Part shown: piece after piece, positions 26,084 to 34,726 of the stretch | How the letters are laid out: the number at the start of each line of letters is the position of its first letter | Numbering within the stretch: the first letter of the stretch is position 1 | Translations under genes and position numbers: made by a program | DNA from: Siphonobacter sp. BAB-5405 | GTDB lineage: Bacteria; Bacteroidota; Bacteroidia; Cytophagales; Spirosomataceae | Direction of reading: 5' to 3' | DNA length: 64,000 nt | Assembly: GCF_002872335.1 (NCBI RefSeq) | Contig: NZ_NJAG01000006.1 | Coordinates: forward strand, 186,001 to 250,000 | Notes under the pieces: generated by a model | Seen by the model: only the letters and a program-made list of their open reading frames with translations | What the model was told of the DNA's origin: nothing | The model's database searches: none

Positions 26084-27172
26084 TTAGCTAACCATCCACA
26101 GTCGCCAGATACCCGATAAAACGACCAAAATCAAAGCCGCAGGCGTCAGTACTTTCCAGCCCAGGTACATGAGTTGATCGACCCGGAGGCGAGGGTAAGT
26201 CCAGCGTACCCAGATCTGAACCAGAATCAGTACGGCGGCTTTGGTCAGAATCCAGAACATCCCCGTACAATTTCCCCAGAAGGTGCCGGGCTGGCCGGAG
26301 GTCCAGTCGGCCAGTCGTACCGGACCGATGTTGGGTAGGGGCGTATTCCAGCTGCCCAGAAATAGCACGGCTCCCAGTATACTCACCAGCATCATCATGG
26401 CGTACTCACTCAGGAAAACCAGTGCCCAGCGGAACCCGGAATATTCCGTGTGGAAACCGCCGACGAGTTCCGATTCCGCTTCGGGTAAATCGAAGGGAGC
26501 CCGGTTACATTCGGCCAGTGAAGCAATGAAATAAATGATGAAAACAACGAAGAATAAAGGCATCCGAAAAATGTTCCAGCTCAGAAAACCACCGTTGGTG
26601 GTTACGTCCATTCCCCAGCTCTTGATACCCAGAAAATACACGGGTTCCGGGGAGTAAATGCCCTGCTGAAAGCTCATTTCCTGTAAATCCAGCGTCTGAT
26701 TGATCATCACCACGCAGAGGATGGATAAGCCTAGCGGAATTTCGTAACTGACAATCTGAGCAACCGAACGAATGGCTCCGAATAAGGAATACTTATTGTT
26801 GGAAGCCCAGCCCGCCATCAGAATACCCAATACATCCAGCGAAACGATGGCCAGTAACCAGAAAACACCCACCGACGTAGCCGAGCCAATCCAGTCGGGA
26901 CTGAGCGGTAAGACCGCATAGCCCAGATACGCAGCCAGGTAAATCAGGCAGGGAGCCACCAGATACAACCAGCGGTCGGCTAGTTTCGGAACAATATCTT
27001 CTTTCTGTAAAAGCTTCAGCAAATCGGCGAATAATTGCAGCAATCCGTAAGGGCCTACTTCGGTAGGGCCGAGCCGGTCCTGAATGAAGCCGGAAATTTT
27101 ACGCTCGGCATATACGCCCACGACTACCGTAGCCAGAGTAAGGGCAAGACAGATCAGTAATGCAGGAAGCAA
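26084..27172 (-). CDS. nuoH: NADH-quinone oxidoreductase subunit H, lone gene
   Basis: 362 residues with eight or nine membrane helices. Motifs are YAERKISGFIQDRLGPTEVG, LLQLFADLLKLLQKEDIVP, FDLPEAESELVGGFHTEYSG and FLSEYAMMMLVSILGAVLF. NuoH is the membrane subunit next to the quinone site of complex I. In most genomes it lies inside the nuo operon; here no other nuo gene is present. The start must be TTG at 27172: there is no ATG or GTG in frame before the upstream stop. The N-terminus is shorter than in E. coli but the first helix is complete. Confidence 0.88.
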   Translation of the reverse strand: MLPALLICLALTLATVVVGVYAERKISGFIQDRLGPTEVGPYGLLQLFADLLKLLQKEDIVPKLADRWLYLVAPCLIYLAAYLGYAVLPLSPDWIGSATSVGVFWLLAIVSLDVLGILMAGWASNNKYSLFGAIRSVAQIVSYEIPLGLSILCVVMINQTLDLQEMSFQQGIYSPEPVYFLGIKSWGMDVTTNGGFLSWNIFRMPLFFVVFIIYFIASLAECNRAPFDLPEAESELVGGFHTEYSGFRWALVFLSEYAMMMLVSILGAVLFLGSWNTPLPNIGPVRLADWTSGQPGTFWGNCTGMFWILTKAAVLILVQIWVRWTYPRLRVDQLMYLGWKVLTPAALILVVLSGIWRLWMVS

Positions 27173-27265
27173 AACGGTACAAATTTTGGGTATACAGCGA
27201 CCGAATGGGTCGCCTTCGTCCGCAAATCTACTTCCTCGCGTTCATTTAATATTTAGAATGAAACT

Positions 27266-27297
27266 AAAAAAGGCCACTTTCTTGTGAGAAGTGGCCT
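27266..27297 (-). terminator. Terminator of the 27.3-27.9 kb lipoprotein gene
   Basis: Stem AGGCCACTT/AAGTGGCCT with a GC-poor loop; on the minus strand it is followed by T-rich sequence. Confidence 0.75.
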
Positions 27298-27322
27298 GTC
27301 AATGGAATCGGTAAAGCGAGGC

Positions 27323-27937
27323 TTACTGTACTTTTTTGAATATAATTTCTTTCACGCCCCTGTTGAGGCCTTTCCAGACCATCAAGGGAGCCTTCGGCTG
27401 TATCTGGAAAGAAAAGTTGTCTCCGACAACGCCCAGGTCTTTCAACAATTTATCTTCTTCCTCAGGGATTCGAGTACCGTCTGGAAAGTTAAAGTCGAAA
27501 AGGAAGAAAGCCTGAGGTCCCTCCGAGCGAAAAAGATAGTCAGGGTTAACCAGTAAGCTAAAGTAAACCGGATAAGTTTTGTTCTTCAGGGTAATGGTTC
27601 CCTCAAATTCGGGGTGCTTAGCCTGGACGGGCTTGTACCGGGCCCTGGTAGCCGGGTAGAGCTTGAGCGTGGCAAAATCTTTGAAAACCGTGTCTTTCTG
27701 GATGCCTAAGGGCTGGGCTCCGTAAAGTTTCGTTGCGTTGATGTGAACCTCCTGAAGTACCCAGGTACCGATCGCTTGCGGAGCGGTTTCCTTCATGATC
27801 TCCACCGTTCGCTTTTCAATATCAATTTTGGCCGGAATCTCTTCTCCAGGACGAGTTTCATCCTGAGCCACGTTTTCATCCTTTTTACACTGTGTTAACA
27901 GTAGGCAGGACAGGGCAAGCAGATATAATTTTTTCAT
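27323..27937 (-). CDS. Hypothetical lipoprotein
   Basis: 204 residues. MKKLYLLALSCLLLTQCKKD is a lipoprotein signal with lipobox LLTQC (Cys17). The mature part has a charged linker (DENVAQDETRPGEEIPAKID) and then a beta-rich domain with FEGTITLKNKTYPVYFSLL and QAFFLFDFNFPDGTRIPEEE. This looks like a lipocalin-like barrel of the kind seen in many Bacteroidota lipoproteins, but no family is certain. Own terminator, no close operon partner. Confidence 0.75.
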   Translation of the reverse strand: MKKLYLLALSCLLLTQCKKDENVAQDETRPGEEIPAKIDIEKRTVEIMKETAPQAIGTWVLQEVHINATKLYGAQPLGIQKDTVFKDFATLKLYPATRARYKPVQAKHPEFEGTITLKNKTYPVYFSLLVNPDYLFRSEGPQAFFLFDFNFPDGTRIPEEEDKLLKDLGVVGDNFSFQIQPKAPLMVWKGLNRGVKEIIFKKVQ

Positions 27938-28101
27938 GTACGTAGTGTTAGAAGGTTTATGCCAGTTCCAGAGAGCAGGCGGCTCAAAAATAGCCCAAAG
28001 CCACGTAGTGAAAGCAGGTCAAAACTTAAGAATTGTTAAATTAACAATTTGATAATGAAGGTACTGCGGGTAGTATTCCGCTCGAAAAGAGATCCGTTAA
28101 C

Positions 28102-28138
28102 AAAAAAGGCCGTCTCTGCGAAGAAACGGCCTTTTTTT
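28102..28138 (-). terminator. Rho-independent terminator of asnS
   Basis: Stem GGCCGT/ACGGCC with A6 before and T7 after, so it can act on both strands. Confidence 0.8.
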
Positions 28139-28153
28139 AAAGATTGGCTCAGA

Positions 28154-29608
28154 CTAAAACTCAGCTGATTTCGGATACCGGGGGAAAGGAATCACATCCC
28201 GAATGTTGCCCATACCCGTTACAAACTGAATCAGTCGCTCGAAGCCCAGGCCAAAGCCCGAGTGCGGAGCCGAACCGAAGCGACGCGTATCCAGGAACCA
28301 GTCCATGCTTTCAGGCTCGATACCGACTTCTTTCATCCGGGCTACGAGTTTTTCCAGGTTGTCTTCCCGCTGGCTACCGCCGATCATCTCGCCGATACCG
28401 GGGAACAATACGTCCATGGCCCGTACCGTAGGTCCTTTGTCTTCGGGACGATCCACTTCCTGCTTCATGTAAAAGGCCTTGATTGCCCGGGGATAATGCG
28501 TCAGGATTACCGGTTTTTTGAAATGTTTTTCGACCAGATAACGCTCGTGCTCGCTTTGCAGGTCGATGCCCCATTCCACCGGATATTGGAATTTCTTCTC
28601 CTTGTGCGGTTTTGACTGAAGCAGGATCTCGATAGCCTGTGTATACGTCAGACGCTCGAAATCGTTATCGATGACAAACTGGAGTTTTTCCAGCAAGGGC
28701 ATCGGGCTACGCTCGTTTTGGGGTTTGTTTTTCTCTTCTTCGAGTAAACGTTTTTCCAGGAAAGCCAGATCTTCGACACAGTTAGCGAGGGCGTACTTGA
28801 TGACGTATTGAACGAAATCTTCCGCCAGATCCATGTTATCATACAGATCGAAGAAAGCCATTTCGGGCTCAATCATCCAGAACTCCGCCAGGTGACGTGT
28901 CGTGTTGGAGTTTTCGGCCCGGAAAGTCGGGCCAAACGTATAAATTTTACCCAGAGCCAGAGCGGCCAGCTCGCCTTCCAACTGACCCGATACCGTCAGA
29001 TTGGTCTCTTTACCGAAGAAATCTTCTTTATAGTTGATCGAACCGTCCTCGTTCAGGGGCGGATTCTTGGGGTCAAGCGTTGATACGCGGAACATTTCAC
29101 CGGCACCTTCGGCGTCAGAACCCGTGATGATGGGAGAGTTCCAGTAAAAAAATCCGTTGTCGCTGAAAAACTTATGTACCGCAAAGGCCAGGGCATGCCG
29201 CACGCGGAATACTGCCGAAAACGTATTGGTACGGGGACGTAAATGAGCAATTTCCCGCAAAAATTCCAGCGAGTGACGTTTGGGTTGCAGCGGGTACGCG
29301 TCCGGATCAGCGGTACCGTATACCTCGATGGACGTAACTTTCAATTCTACCGTCTGGCCCGCTCCCTGCGAATCGACGAGAATACCCGTAGCAGCAATGG
29401 CGGCACCCGTGGTTACGAGTTTAAGAATATCTTCCGGAATCACGCCCGCTTCCGCTACGACCTGCAGGTTATTAATGGTCGAGCCGTCGTTCAGAGCAAT
29501 AAAATTGACATTCTTGCTTTCCCGTTTGGTGCGAACCCATCCCTGAACCGTAAGCGTCTGATCCACAAAACCGTGGTGACGGAGGTAATCTTTAATTTGA
29601 TATTTCAT
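28154..29608 (-). CDS. asnS: Asparaginyl-tRNA synthetase
   Basis: 484 residues. The N-terminal OB-fold anticodon-binding domain has [20 protein letters not shown]. The class II catalytic core follows: motif 2 [20 protein letters not shown] and motif 3 [20 protein letters not shown], with the C-terminal IPFPRYPKS typical of AsnRS. It charges tRNA-Asn with asparagine. Complete, with its own terminator, and divergent from the ECF sigma gene. Confidence 0.96.
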   Translation of the reverse strand: MKYQIKDYLRHHGFVDQTLTVQGWVRTKRESKNVNFIALNDGSTINNLQVVAEAGVIPEDILKLVTTGAAIAATGILVDSQGAGQTVELKVTSIEVYGTADPDAYPLQPKRHSLEFLREIAHLRPRTNTFSAVFRVRHALAFAVHKFFSDNGFFYWNSPIITGSDAEGAGEMFRVSTLDPKNPPLNEDGSINYKEDFFGKETNLTVSGQLEGELAALALGKIYTFGPTFRAENSNTTRHLAEFWMIEPEMAFFDLYDNMDLAEDFVQYVIKYALANCVEDLAFLEKRLLEEEKNKPQNERSPMPLLEKLQFVIDNDFERLTYTQAIEILLQSKPHKEKKFQYPVEWGIDLQSEHERYLVEKHFKKPVILTHYPRAIKAFYMKQEVDRPEDKGPTVRAMDVLFPGIGEMIGGSQREDNLEKLVARMKEVGIEPESMDWFLDTRRFGSAPHSGFGLGFERLIQFVTGMGNIRDVIPFPRYPKSAEF

Positions 29609-29751
29609 GATAAACTACGATGAGTGACGGCAAATCCGTCGATAGAATAGATTCGCGAAATTAGCTACTTCCGCGTACTCGCCGAAAAAAAATCCGGAAC
29701 ACAACCAACCTTTCTGTAAAACCGGACCTCTTTTGTGCAGAAAATGCCCGT

Positions 29752-30273
29752 ATGGACCACCTTCCTGACCTGATTCAAGCCTGTCTCCAGCACGATCGCA
29801 TCGCCCAGCGGATGCTGTACGATCGGTATAAGAAACCTATGTACTCGCTGGCGTACCGCATGACGGGCGACTTTGATATGGCTCAGGATGTGTTACAGGA
29901 AGCGTTCATCGATATGTTCCGGCACCTATCGGATTTTCGGGGAGAGGCAACGTTCGGTCGCTGGTTCAAGACAATCGTGATTCGAAAAGCCTATCGCCAC
30001 ATTGAAAACCGCAAGCTCTGGAGTACGGAAATCCCGGAAGAACTGGTATCCGATACGGGATACGCGGGCGTTGAGGCCGCTCACCTCGAAAAGGCTCTGC
30101 TGAGTTTACCGGAAGGTTGCCGAACCGTGTTTCTGATGATTGAAGTGGAGGGCTACTCGCACCGTGAAGTGGCGGAGGTGCTGGGCGTGACGGAAGGTAC
30201 TTCCAAATCACAACTACACGCGGCCAAGCAGAAATTACGGAAACTATTACAATCACCCGCCTTACTCAGTTAA
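29752..30273 (+). CDS. ECF-type RNA polymerase sigma factor
   Basis: 173 residues. Region 2 is LYDRYKKPMYSLAYRMTGDF and DVLQEAFIDMFRHL, with FGRWFKTIVIRKAYRHIENR (region 2.4). Region 4 holds LPEGCRTVFLMIEVEGYSHR and AEVLGVTEGTSKSQLHAAKQ. It is the first gene of a tight operon (next start 4 bp after the stop) that includes a one-helix protein likely to be its anti-sigma factor. The target promoters probably include its own operon, as is common, but no conserved upstream motif was found. Confidence 0.93.
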   Translation: MDHLPDLIQACLQHDRIAQRMLYDRYKKPMYSLAYRMTGDFDMAQDVLQEAFIDMFRHLSDFRGEATFGRWFKTIVIRKAYRHIENRKLWSTEIPEELVSDTGYAGVEAAHLEKALLSLPEGCRTVFLMIEVEGYSHREVAEVLGVTEGTSKSQLHAAKQKLRKLLQSPALLS

Positions 30274-30277
30274 ACGT

Positions 30278-30799
30278 ATGGAATGGCCGGTATTACCCGA
30301 ATATGAACCCGATGAACGGGTCTGGAATACCATTGAAAGTCGGCTCGACTACCAGCGGGAATTGCCCGAGTACGAGCCTGCCGAATTCTTATGGGAGCGT
30401 ATAGAGCCTGCGTTACCGGGGAAAACGCGTCGCATCGGCTGGCAGATGGCTGCACTGGCCGCCGGTATTGTGCTGGTTTTGGGAATCACGCTCTGGTACC
30501 AGCCTCAGGAAACCCGCATTGCTGTACAAAGTGAGACGGCTCAGTGGATCGACTCGAAAAATACCAGTCTGGATCAACAGCAGAACCGACTGGAAACGCT
30601 GTGCGAAGTACAACAAGTTACTTGTCAGCAACCTGAAATTCAGATGATTCGTACGGAACTAACGGAATTAAAACAAGCCAGCGAGCGATTGCATGAGCAG
30701 GCGGGTCTGTACCACAATGATCCGCAGGTGGTGGCCTGGGAGACCCAACTGGACGAAAAGCGGGCCGAATTACTCAAACGCCTGGCCGAACTGATTTAA
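30278..30799 (+). CDS. Putative single-pass anti-sigma factor
   Basis: 173 residues with a cytoplasmic part (1-54), one membrane helix (about 55-74, WQMAALAAGIVLVLGITLWY) and a periplasmic coiled-coil-like part with two Cys (LCEVQQVTC). The cytoplasmic part contains a motif twice, LPEYEPDERVWNTIESRL (6-23) and LPEYEPAEFLWERIEPAL (29-46), an internal duplication. Position right after the ECF gene and topology fit an anti-sigma factor, but no zinc-binding HxxxCxxC motif is present and no family was recognised. Confidence 0.65.
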   Translation: MEWPVLPEYEPDERVWNTIESRLDYQRELPEYEPAEFLWERIEPALPGKTRRIGWQMAALAAGIVLVLGITLWYQPQETRIAVQSETAQWIDSKNTSLDQQQNRLETLCEVQQVTCQQPEIQMIRTELTELKQASERLHEQAGLYHNDPQVVAWETQLDEKRAELLKRLAELI

Positions 30800-30803
30800 C
30801 GCT

Positions 30804-31673
30804 ATGAAATTAAGGCGATTACTAGGATTGATCGGACTCCTGGCCTGGCATGCTCAGGGCCAGACCACGCTTCAGGTAGCGACCCGAACGATTGAACAGC
30901 ATTACGAATCCGTTCGTAATCTGACGATTACGGGCGAACGGGCCGATATTGACATTCGGGTCTGGGACAAGGAAACGATTCAAATCAACGTGAATCTTTC
31001 GGCTCGGCACCCCGACCGGGCGGTAGCTCGTAAGGAACTCGAATCACTTCAGTTTACGGGTGAAAAGTCCGGGAAGCGACTGTTTTTGAGAAACTTCCTG
31101 ATTGCACCGGCTTCCGGGAAACTGACCTCTTCGTTCAAAACCAGTATGGTTATCTGGCTGCCCGCGAGGTGTCCGCTGGTGGTGAAACAAAATTTTGGTT
31201 CATTGAAAGTTACTGGACTACAGGCTGACTTTCAGGCTAGTACGGAGTTCTCCAAAATAAGTCTGAAAGCGATGCAGGGAGAGGTACAACTGGAAAGCCA
31301 CTACGGTGATCTGGAAGCCAGTAATCTGTCGGGAAAAGTAAGGCTGAATACGGAGTATACCAATCTGAAACTAAGCGATGTCCAGGGAAGCTGTACCGTT
31401 CGTTCGCAGGGTGGGGAAGCCGAGATACGGGCTGATCGGCAACTGGTAAAGCTCGAAGTGAAAGCTCAGAAAACGAATATCCGCTTACTGAATCTCGAAC
31501 AAACGCCTTTTACCTATCAATTGCAGGCCGAATACGGCCAGATTGAACTGCCCCGTAATGCCAACTTTACCTGGCAAACCAATACACCTACGCTACGCAA
31601 AGTGGTTTTACATGCCCGCAAAGGAGGGCTTATTGATGTTCAGACCACTTTCGCTACGATCAGCCTCCGTTAA
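30804..31673 (+). CDS. Exported DUF4097-like beta-repeat protein
   Basis: 289 residues with signal peptide MKLRRLLGLIGLLAWHAQGQ. The mature part consists of short beta repeats: LTITGERADIDIRVWDKETI, SLKAMQGEVQLESHYGDLEA, LSGKVRLNTEYTNLKLSDVQ. This matches the DUF4097 putative-adhesin repeat fold, common in Bacteroidota next to ECF or anti-sigma genes. It lies 4 bp after the anti-sigma gene and 5 bp before the first of the tandem paralogs. Function unknown. Confidence 0.75.
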   Translation: MKLRRLLGLIGLLAWHAQGQTTLQVATRTIEQHYESVRNLTITGERADIDIRVWDKETIQINVNLSARHPDRAVARKELESLQFTGEKSGKRLFLRNFLIAPASGKLTSSFKTSMVIWLPARCPLVVKQNFGSLKVTGLQADFQASTEFSKISLKAMQGEVQLESHYGDLEASNLSGKVRLNTEYTNLKLSDVQGSCTVRSQGGEAEIRADRQLVKLEVKAQKTNIRLLNLEQTPFTYQLQAEYGQIELPRNANFTWQTNTPTLRKVVLHARKGGLIDVQTTFATISLR

Positions 31674-31678
31674 TTACG

Positions 31679-33138
31679 ATGAAAAAACGTTTACTAACCC
31701 TCCTGTGGCTTGCCGTTACCCACGTTTTGTTTGCTCAGGATAGTACACAGGTAGCGTATACCGTAGACATTGATACTACTTCCGCTCCGAAACACCGGCT
31801 TCTGGATACGTATGGCGATGTATTTCAGACGCAGGTTCCGGCTCGCGGCATATTCAAGGTTATTGTTCCCTTGGGAACGGCTAAAACGGCTCTGGATCCC
31901 CAGATGATTGTTCCGAAGGGCTTTAACAATACTTTTCAGGAACGAGTAGGGTTAGTAAGAATTGGGTACGAGCGAAAACTGGCACCAGAATGGTCAATCA
32001 ATGCGGAAGTAGCCATCCCACCGGGTGTAGGTCTGTATCTAATAAATTCCGCTCGATTCATGCTTCAGCCCCGCTGGTATTACCGCATGAACGAGCGAAT
32101 CCGAACGGGAAAGAGCGTGAACAATGTATCGGAAAATTATATCGGTCTTTCGCTGGAATCCACCTTCCTCTTTAAACTGGATTCTTACTACGGATCGTCG
32201 CAGGGGGGATACAGCAATCAGGACATCGCTCTGGTGTACGGAATTCAGCGACGCTTCAAAAAACGGGGACTGGTTGATTTTTCACTGCGTGGCGGAATCA
32301 GCATCGACCGGATTCGCAATCCCCTCAGCCTAAGTTCCAACAATGCCAGACCCATCACCTGGTTCATCGAAACCAGAACATTGATTGGGCTAGGTTTTAC
32401 GAAATTCTCACAGCCTTCTTCTTCCCAGTGCGAAATTTTGCATTGTTTCGAACCCGTTCGCTCCTTGTGGAAGCTGGATCTGAATAATCCTATTCGTGTG
32501 TCGAATGACGCCAGTTTTGTACGAACGTCCCTAGGCTACGAACGGAAACTGGGAAGCAGTCCTTTTTCGGTACAGGCAGAGGCAGGGCTTTACGGACGGA
32601 CGTTTCGGTACCACCTCGAACCTTCCAGCCCATTATTATCCCAGGGGAGCCATTCGAATCATCAGGAATTTCAGGGAAACCTAGCTCTGGAAAGCCGTTA
32701 TTACTACAACCTGAACAGGCGAATCCGGCGGGGGAAACAGTCGGATAACTTATCGGGTAACTTCCTGACCCTAGGTATGCAGCGGGAGCACTGGCTGGGA
32801 CGCGTCCGTAACTACGGAGCGGGAATAGAGAAGGGCGTAGTAGTGGAATGGAAGCAACGCTCCACGTATAATCAACATTTTACAGACGCTTATCTGCCTG
32901 GGGTCTGCAACGACGGCTATTTACCAATGGCTTTCTGGAACTGAAAACCGGGTTGAAAGTACCGCTGACCACTTACGCATCCAATCAGGAAAGGTACGTA
33001 TCTACGACGTCAGGAGGTGCACTAGAGCGAGTGGAAACGAATCATCGACTGTACGCTCAACGTCAGAAGATGGCCCCCGGAAGTGTTCACTTCTTCTTCG
33101 ATCTGAAAATCGGTCTGGCCTGGGCCAAACGCAAATGA
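31679..33138 (+). pseudogene. Tandem paralog 1, exported beta-barrel-like protein, frameshifted
   Basis: The frame from 31679 codes for 421 residues, then the sequence shifts: after CTG at 32894-32896 one G is missing compared with the paralogs (CTGGCCTGG has become CTGCCTGG). The original frame stops at 32944. Reading resumes in the +1 frame from 32899 as WGLQRRLFTNGFLELKTG and ends at 33138 with DLKIGLAWAKRK, exactly like the other two copies. The restored product would be about 486 residues. It has signal peptide MKKRLLTLLWLAVTHVLFAQ and the conserved TYGDVFQTQVP, LQPRWYYRMN, SSQCEILHCFEPVRSLWKLD and LESRYYYNLNRRIRRGKQSD. Either inactivated, a sequencing error, or programmed. See paralogs 2 and 3. 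Confidence 0.85.
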
Positions 33139-33163
33139 CCCCTTTTAATCCCTTCACGCCGCT

Positions 33164-34690
33164 ATGAAAAAACTGGTATCCCTTCTGCTATTATGGATGT
33201 GTGTACATCCGCTCCTGGCTCAGGATAGTACACAGGTGATTCTGTTTTCAACCGAAACCGATACGTTAGTGAGATCCAGAAAACGATTGCTGGACACCTA
33301 CGGAGACGTTTTCCAGACGCAGGTACCCGTCCGGAGCGTATTTAAAATTATGGTGCCTTTTGGCTTGCCTAAGTATTTGGTTCCGGCTCAATTGAATGTC
33401 CCTAAAGCTTTTCACATGAACGCGGCCCGGCAGATTACGGATATTTTGCGTTTAGGCTACGAACGAAAAATACGGGCCGATTGGTCCATCAACGCAGAAG
33501 TGGCCATCGCTCAGTCTGAGGCCAGTTCCGTATTGTATCCGTATAATGTGCGGTTACTGGTTCAACCCCGCTGGTATTACCGAATGGGGCAGCGAATACA
33601 GGAAGGGAAGAGCGTAGCTAATGTTTCCGATAACTATCTGGGGGTATCGCTGGAAACGACCTGGAACGTGCTGGCCGATGATGTCTGGTTAAATAATACG
33701 CAGGGACTCGGCTTTGCTTCTCAGGAACTAAGTCTGGTCTATGGCTTGCAACGGCGTTTTCAAAAACATGGCTTTGCCGATTTTTCCATTCGGGCCGGAG
33801 TCATTCATGAACGGTTTCCACGAGATGTCCTCTATCAGGGTTTTGATACGCCTTTCGAAAAGCAATGGAGCTGGTTTATCGAAACCCGTACATTGGGAGG
33901 CTTTGCTCTAACCAGGAATTCTCAGACTACTTCTTCCCAGTGCGAAATATTAAACTGTTTTGAACCGGTTCGTTCCTTATTGAAAGTTGATTTGAACAAC
34001 CCCATTCGCCTATCTTCTACGGGGCACAACGTAAGAGGCTCCATGGCGTACGAACGTAAACTGGGTAAGAGTCCCTTTTCAATTCAGGCGGAATTGAGCG
34101 TACATGCCCGTTTATTTTCCCGAAAACTAACGTTTTATGAAACGCCCGGCTGGCTGGATACCGTACGTGACGTGTTAGGCGAAAAACTTCGGTACCGAAA
34201 CGGGTTGATACAGGCAAGCTTGTCCCTGGAATCCCGCTATTACTACAACATGAACAAACGCATCCGGCAGGGAAAACAGGGCGATAATCTTTCTGGTAAT
34301 TTCCTTCATCTGGGGATATCTACAGAACATTTACAAGAGCGAACCAAAGGCTTCGAACCGGCAATGCTGGTAGCCAATCAGAAAGGTAGTGGAACATACA
34401 CCAGAGATATTTCAGTAACCTTTGCCGATCTATACGTAGGGTGGGGCATGCAGCGACGCTTATTTACCAACGGTTACTGGGAGCTGAAAACAGGGTTACG
34501 ATTGCCTTTCTACGATCGAAAAGAAAATCGTCTTAAACAACGGCAAGTCTATCGTTCGATGGAAGTAAAAGAGCTGGTTTCGCAAAGCACTTCTGTGCCT
34601 TATAGTCGGAAAGAATTGGATTTTACTACGCTTTACCCTTATGGTTTTGTTGATCTGAAAATCGGTCTGGCCTGGGCCAAACGCAAGTAA
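33164..34690 (+). CDS. Tandem paralog 2, exported outer-membrane-like protein of unknown family
   Basis: 508 residues with signal peptide MKKLVSLLLLWMCVHPLLAQ. Conserved blocks shared by all three copies: RLLDTYGDVFQTQVPVRSVF, YERKIRADWSINAEVAI, LVQPRWYYRM, VYGLQRRFQKHGFADFSIRA, SSQCEILNCFEPVRS, LESRYYYNMNKRIRQGKQGD, WGMQRRLFTNGYWELKTGL and the end GLAWAKRK. The alternating polar/aromatic pattern and repeated YYR and WEL strands suggest a beta barrel or a large beta sheet, placed in the outer membrane. This is inference; no known family was recognised. It is in the ECF operon, 25 bp after paralog 1. Confidence 0.75.
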   Translation: MKKLVSLLLLWMCVHPLLAQDSTQVILFSTETDTLVRSRKRLLDTYGDVFQTQVPVRSVFKIMVPFGLPKYLVPAQLNVPKAFHMNAARQITDILRLGYERKIRADWSINAEVAIAQSEASSVLYPYNVRLLVQPRWYYRMGQRIQEGKSVANVSDNYLGVSLETTWNVLADDVWLNNTQGLGFASQELSLVYGLQRRFQKHGFADFSIRAGVIHERFPRDVLYQGFDTPFEKQWSWFIETRTLGGFALTRNSQTTSSQCEILNCFEPVRSLLKVDLNNPIRLSSTGHNVRGSMAYERKLGKSPFSIQAELSVHARLFSRKLTFYETPGWLDTVRDVLGEKLRYRNGLIQASLSLESRYYYNMNKRIRQGKQGDNLSGNFLHLGISTEHLQERTKGFEPAMLVANQKGSGTYTRDISVTFADLYVGWGMQRRLFTNGYWELKTGLRLPFYDRKENRLKQRQVYRSMEVKELVSQSTSVPYSRKELDFTTLYPYGFVDLKIGLAWAKRK

Positions 34691-34726
34691 ATCATTCCGC
34701 CTCTGTCCAACCCTTTCGCCGCTGTT

